The translations under genes were made by a program, and so were the position numbers. Source: Pseudomonadota bacterium (lineage in GTDB: Bacteria; Pseudomonadota; Alphaproteobacteria; Rhizobiales; Xanthobacteraceae). From it: a stretch of 8,227 nt of DNA. This document shows, in pieces, positions 6,693-8,227 of this stretch (the first letter of the stretch is position 1; every line of letters starts with the position of its first letter). The notes beneath the pieces were generated by a model, which saw nothing but the letters and a program-made list of their open reading frames with translations, had not been told where the DNA came from and ran no database searches. The stretch covers positions 1 through 8,227 of the forward strand of contig JAEWBW010000362.1 of assembly GCA_023390955.1 (NCBI GenBank), given 5' to 3'.

Positions 6693-7079
6693 ATGATCGA
6701 TCACATTGGCTTCCCGGTTTCCGATTATGAGCGTGCAAAGGCCTTCTATGTGAAGGCGCTGGCGCCGCTGAATTACAGCCTGATCATGGAGGTCACGCAG
6801 GAGCAGACCGGCCACGATCCCGCCGCCGGCTTTGGTGCCGACGGCAAGCCGGATTTCTGGATCGGCGGCGAAGGCGCGCTGAACAAACCGGTGCACATCG
6901 CGATCCATGCAAAGGACCGCGCGACGGTGGATGCGTTCTACAAGGCGGCGATGGCAGCCGGTGGCCGCGACAACGGAGCGCCCGGCATCCGTCCGCATTA
7001 TCACCCCAATTATTACGGCGCATTCGTGCTCGATCCCGACGGCCACAACATCGAAGCCGTCTGCCATACGCCGGGATAA
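6693..7079 (+). CDS. VOC-superfamily (glyoxalase/bleomycin-resistance fold) protein
   Basis: A 128-residue single-domain protein with the two beta-alpha-beta-beta-beta repeats of the vicinal oxygen chelate fold. The N-terminus MIDHIGFPVSDYERAKAFY and the C-terminal YYGAFVLDPDGHNIEAVCH are characteristic. H4, H68 and E121 sit at positions that hold the metal in VOC enzymes. Members include glyoxalase I, dioxygenases and antibiotic-binding proteins; this short form matches the largely uncharacterised 'glyoxalase-like' group, so no reaction is assigned. ATG 6693 has a strong ribosome binding site, GGAGGA at 6683-6688. It follows the methyltransferase by 21 nt, indicating co-transcription. The next gene has its own promoter. 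Confidence 0.9.
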   Translation: MIDHIGFPVSDYERAKAFYVKALAPLNYSLIMEVTQEQTGHDPAAGFGADGKPDFWIGGEGALNKPVHIAIHAKDRATVDAFYKAAMAAGGRDNGAPGIRPHYHPNYYGAFVLDPDGHNIEAVCHTPG

Positions 7080-7097
7080 AAGGTTCCACCGGCCACA

Positions 7098-7122
7098 GGA
7101 ACATCGCAGAGCCCGCGCCGTT
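7098..7122 (+). promoter_or_regulatory. EcfG (general stress sigma factor) promoter for the GSP26-like gene
   Basis: GGAAC at 7098-7102, a 16-nt spacer and CGTT at 7119-7122 match exactly the EcfG consensus. The site is in the 69-nt gap after the VOC gene, and CGTT ends 26 nt before ATG 7149. That leaves a leader of about 20 nt that includes the ribosome binding site AAGGGAG (7136-7142). The downstream gene is itself of a stress-protein family, which supports the call. Confidence 0.85.
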
Positions 7123-7148
7123 ATCGTCCCTTGCGAAGGGAGTACGGT

Positions 7149-7634
7149 ATGGCCAACGACAATGCGCGCGATGTGGATCGCGCCTGGGACCTGATGAAGA
7201 AGATCGGCTTTGCGATGATGGTCACGCGCGACGGCGACAAGCTGCGCGCCCGCCCGATGAGCGCCTATCTCGAACGCGAAGAGAATGCGATCTACTTCCT
7301 CACCGACGCGCGCCGTCACAAGGACGAGGAGATCGCGCGCAATCCGTCGATCAATCTGTCCTTCGCCGATGCCGGCAGCCAGAAATACGTCTCGCTGACA
7401 GGCACCGCCGTGGTGTCGAACGATCGCGCCAAGATCAAGGAGCTGTTTTCGACGCCCGCCAAGGCGTGGTGGGACAGCGCTGATGATCCCAACATCCGCG
7501 TGCTGAAGGTGACGCCCGACGATGCCGAGTTCTGGGACTCGCCGGGCACGGTGATTTCCTATGTGAAGATGGCGACCGCCGCGGTGACGGGCTCGCGCCC
7601 TGATATCGGCGACAATCGCAAGGTGTCGATGTGA
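7149..7634 (+). CDS. Pyridoxamine 5'-phosphate oxidase-like split-barrel protein (general stress protein 26 family)
   Basis: A 161-residue protein of the FMN-binding split-barrel class closest to COG3871 'general stress protein 26'. Visible features are an N-terminal helix, the strand pair FAMMVTRDGDKLRARPM (21-37), the YFLTDARRHKDEEI segment (49-62) that typically lies near the flavin, NINLSF-like strand NPSINLSF (65-72), YVSLTGTA (80-87), and a C-terminal AKAWWDSADDPNIRVLKVTPDDAEFWD (104-130) typical of this subgroup. Members bind FMN, FAD or F420 and are thought to act in redox or stress protection; pyridoxine synthesis itself is unlikely. ATG 7149 is set by AAGGGAG 6 nt upstream; the TTG at 7131 has no such support. 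A perfect EcfG promoter precedes it, and its stop overlaps the start of the proline-rich gene. Confidence 0.92.
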   Translation: MANDNARDVDRAWDLMKKIGFAMMVTRDGDKLRARPMSAYLEREENAIYFLTDARRHKDEEIARNPSINLSFADAGSQKYVSLTGTAVVSNDRAKIKELFSTPAKAWWDSADDPNIRVLKVTPDDAEFWDSPGTVISYVKMATAAVTGSRPDIGDNRKVSM

Positions 7635-7855
7635 TGCCGATCGAACCGCCGGAGATTCCGCCGGCGACACCGGGGACTCCGACCGAGCCGCCGCCGGGCA
7701 TCCCGCCCGGTGGCCCCAATCCCGAGATCGCGCCGCCGGTGCGCGAGCCCGGCGAGCCGTCGCGGCCGGACGAATTGCCCGGACGCATGCCGGAAGAGAT
7801 TCCGTCGCGCGGACCGAACGGCCCGCAAACGCCAAATCCTGCGACCGCTGCGTGA
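7634..7855 (+). CDS. Small proline-rich protein, translationally coupled to the GSP26-like gene
   Basis: A 73-residue hypothetical protein with 26 prolines (36%), plus Glu, Gly and Arg, and no Cys, Trp, Tyr or Phe. It has no signal peptide, membrane segment or recognised domain, and is predicted to be extended or disordered. Runs such as EPPEIPP, TEPPPGIPPGG and EIAPPVREPGEP form a loose PPxxP pattern. The start ATG 7634 shares its A with the preceding stop (TGATG); GTG 7631 is an alternative adding one residue. AAGGTG at 7619-7624 could serve as ribosome binding site. Third codon positions are mostly G or C, as in neighbouring genes. These points favour a real gene co-expressed from the EcfG promoter at 7098. 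Function is unknown. Low-complexity content means a spurious frame cannot be fully excluded. Confidence 0.65.
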   Translation: MPIEPPEIPPATPGTPTEPPPGIPPGGPNPEIAPPVREPGEPSRPDELPGRMPEEIPSRGPNGPQTPNPATAA

Positions 7856-8044
7856 TGTGTCGCGGGATCTTTATTCATGCAATTGCAAGATGGGTCTGAA
7901 TGCGCAATGAACGTGGATGTATTGATGTGATTTGCGTGCAGAAATAAATCCCGACGTCACGCCTTCAACCGCCACATTCCGGCCCAACGCGTATCCGTTC
8001 ATCGTCCGACTTTCCTCAAAGAACCTTCCGGGGATTCAACTGTC
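7856..8044. other. Intergenic region, AT-richer, probably holding the promoter of the secreted-protein gene
   Basis: This 189-nt gap is clearly less GC-rich than the coding DNA around it. It contains a weak dyad (TTCAT at 7873-7877 with ATGAA at 7906-7910) and a longer-range pair, CGGGAT (7863-7868) with ATCCCG (7948-7953). No GGAAC-N16/17-CGTT site, FNR/FixK dyad or sigma-54 site was found. No small ORF in it is convincing. Confidence 0.4.
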
Positions 8045-8227
8045 ATGACCAATCTTCGCTTCGTGCTGCTTGCGACGACGGCTCTCACCGCGATGCAATT
8101 CGCAAGCTCGCCGTCGCAGGCGCAGTCCGCACCGCTCGCTGCTGCGCAAGTTCAGCTGGCACAGGCCGCGCCGCCGGCCGAACTCGGCCCTGACGGAAAG
8201 CCGAAGCAGGCGCCGAAGGGTCCACCG
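8045..8227 (+). CDS. Secreted Ala/Pro/Lys-rich protein, N-terminal part (3' end outside window)
   Basis: The first 61 codons of a gene running off the right edge. MTNLRFVLLATTALTAMQFA is a Sec-type signal peptide with a short basic N-region, a hydrophobic core and a probable signal peptidase I site after SQA (A26 | Q27). The mature N-terminus is Ala/Gln-rich, then turns to ELGPDGKPKQAPKGPP, a Pro/Lys-rich linker-like stretch. Bradyrhizobium envelope proteins with an OmpA-like C-terminal domain can begin this way, but no such domain is in view, so the assignment stays open. ATG 8045 has only a weak upstream GGGGA (about 8032-8036). Confidence 0.75.
   Translation, partial: MTNLRFVLLATTALTAMQFASSPSQAQSAPLAAAQVQLAQAAPPAELGPDGKPKQAPKGPP

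Noticed and set aside
7083..7102. GTTCC/GGAAC inverted repeat overlapping the second EcfG -35 element
   Set aside because: The arms are only 5 bp with a 10-nt gap. It is easily chance and is not needed to explain the promoter.
6570..7835. A 421-codon open frame on the minus strand across four genes
   Set aside because: It spans several clearly coding + strand genes, their ribosome binding sites and an EcfG promoter, and its product has no recognisable domain.

Overview
The window is a high-GC, gene-dense chromosomal segment read entirely from the + strand. It most likely comes from an alphaproteobacterium of the Bradyrhizobium/Rhodopseudomonas type (Nitrobacteraceae). Three things suggest this: the SdhA and SdhB sequences, strong G/C preference at third codon positions, and an intergenic palindromic repeat of the kind scattered through Bradyrhizobium genomes. 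Two exact matches to the alphaproteobacterial EcfG (general stress sigma factor) promoter, GGAAC-N16-CGTT, also fit. The genus is an inference; no search was run.

Layout. (1) 1-1363: the 3' end of sdhA and complete sdhB, the end of the succinate dehydrogenase operon, followed by a GC-rich hairpin at 1376-1404. (2) 1548-3686: a membrane-bound Cache-domain hybrid histidine kinase with its own leader. (3) 3734-5689: a fused permease/ATPase ABC transporter of the YddA/SbmA-BacA-like type, preceded by a perfect EcfG-type promoter only 8 nt from its ATG. (4) 5690-5843: a gap with a palindromic repeat. (5) 5844-7079: an FkbM-family methyltransferase and a VOC (glyoxalase-fold) protein, 21 nt apart and probably co-transcribed. 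(6) 7098-7855: a second perfect EcfG-type promoter, then a flavin-type split-barrel protein of the 'general stress protein 26' family, translationally coupled (TGATG) to a 73-residue protein that is 36% proline. (7) 8045 to the window end: the start of a secreted, Pro/Ala/Lys-rich protein cut by the window edge.

How the parts may work together. The sdh genes serve the TCA cycle and respiratory chain and look unrelated to what follows. The most informative signal downstream of sdhB is regulatory. Two separate transcription units, the ABC transporter and the GSP26-like/proline-rich pair, start at exact EcfG consensus promoters, which suggests both belong to the general stress regulon. The transporter belongs to the broad group that includes BclA, the BacA-like peptide transporter of Bradyrhizobium symbionts. 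It sits directly behind a periplasmic-sensing hybrid kinase. A stress-inducible peptide-transport function is a testable inference, not something the sequence proves. No mobile element, CRISPR array, tRNA or rRNA was seen.
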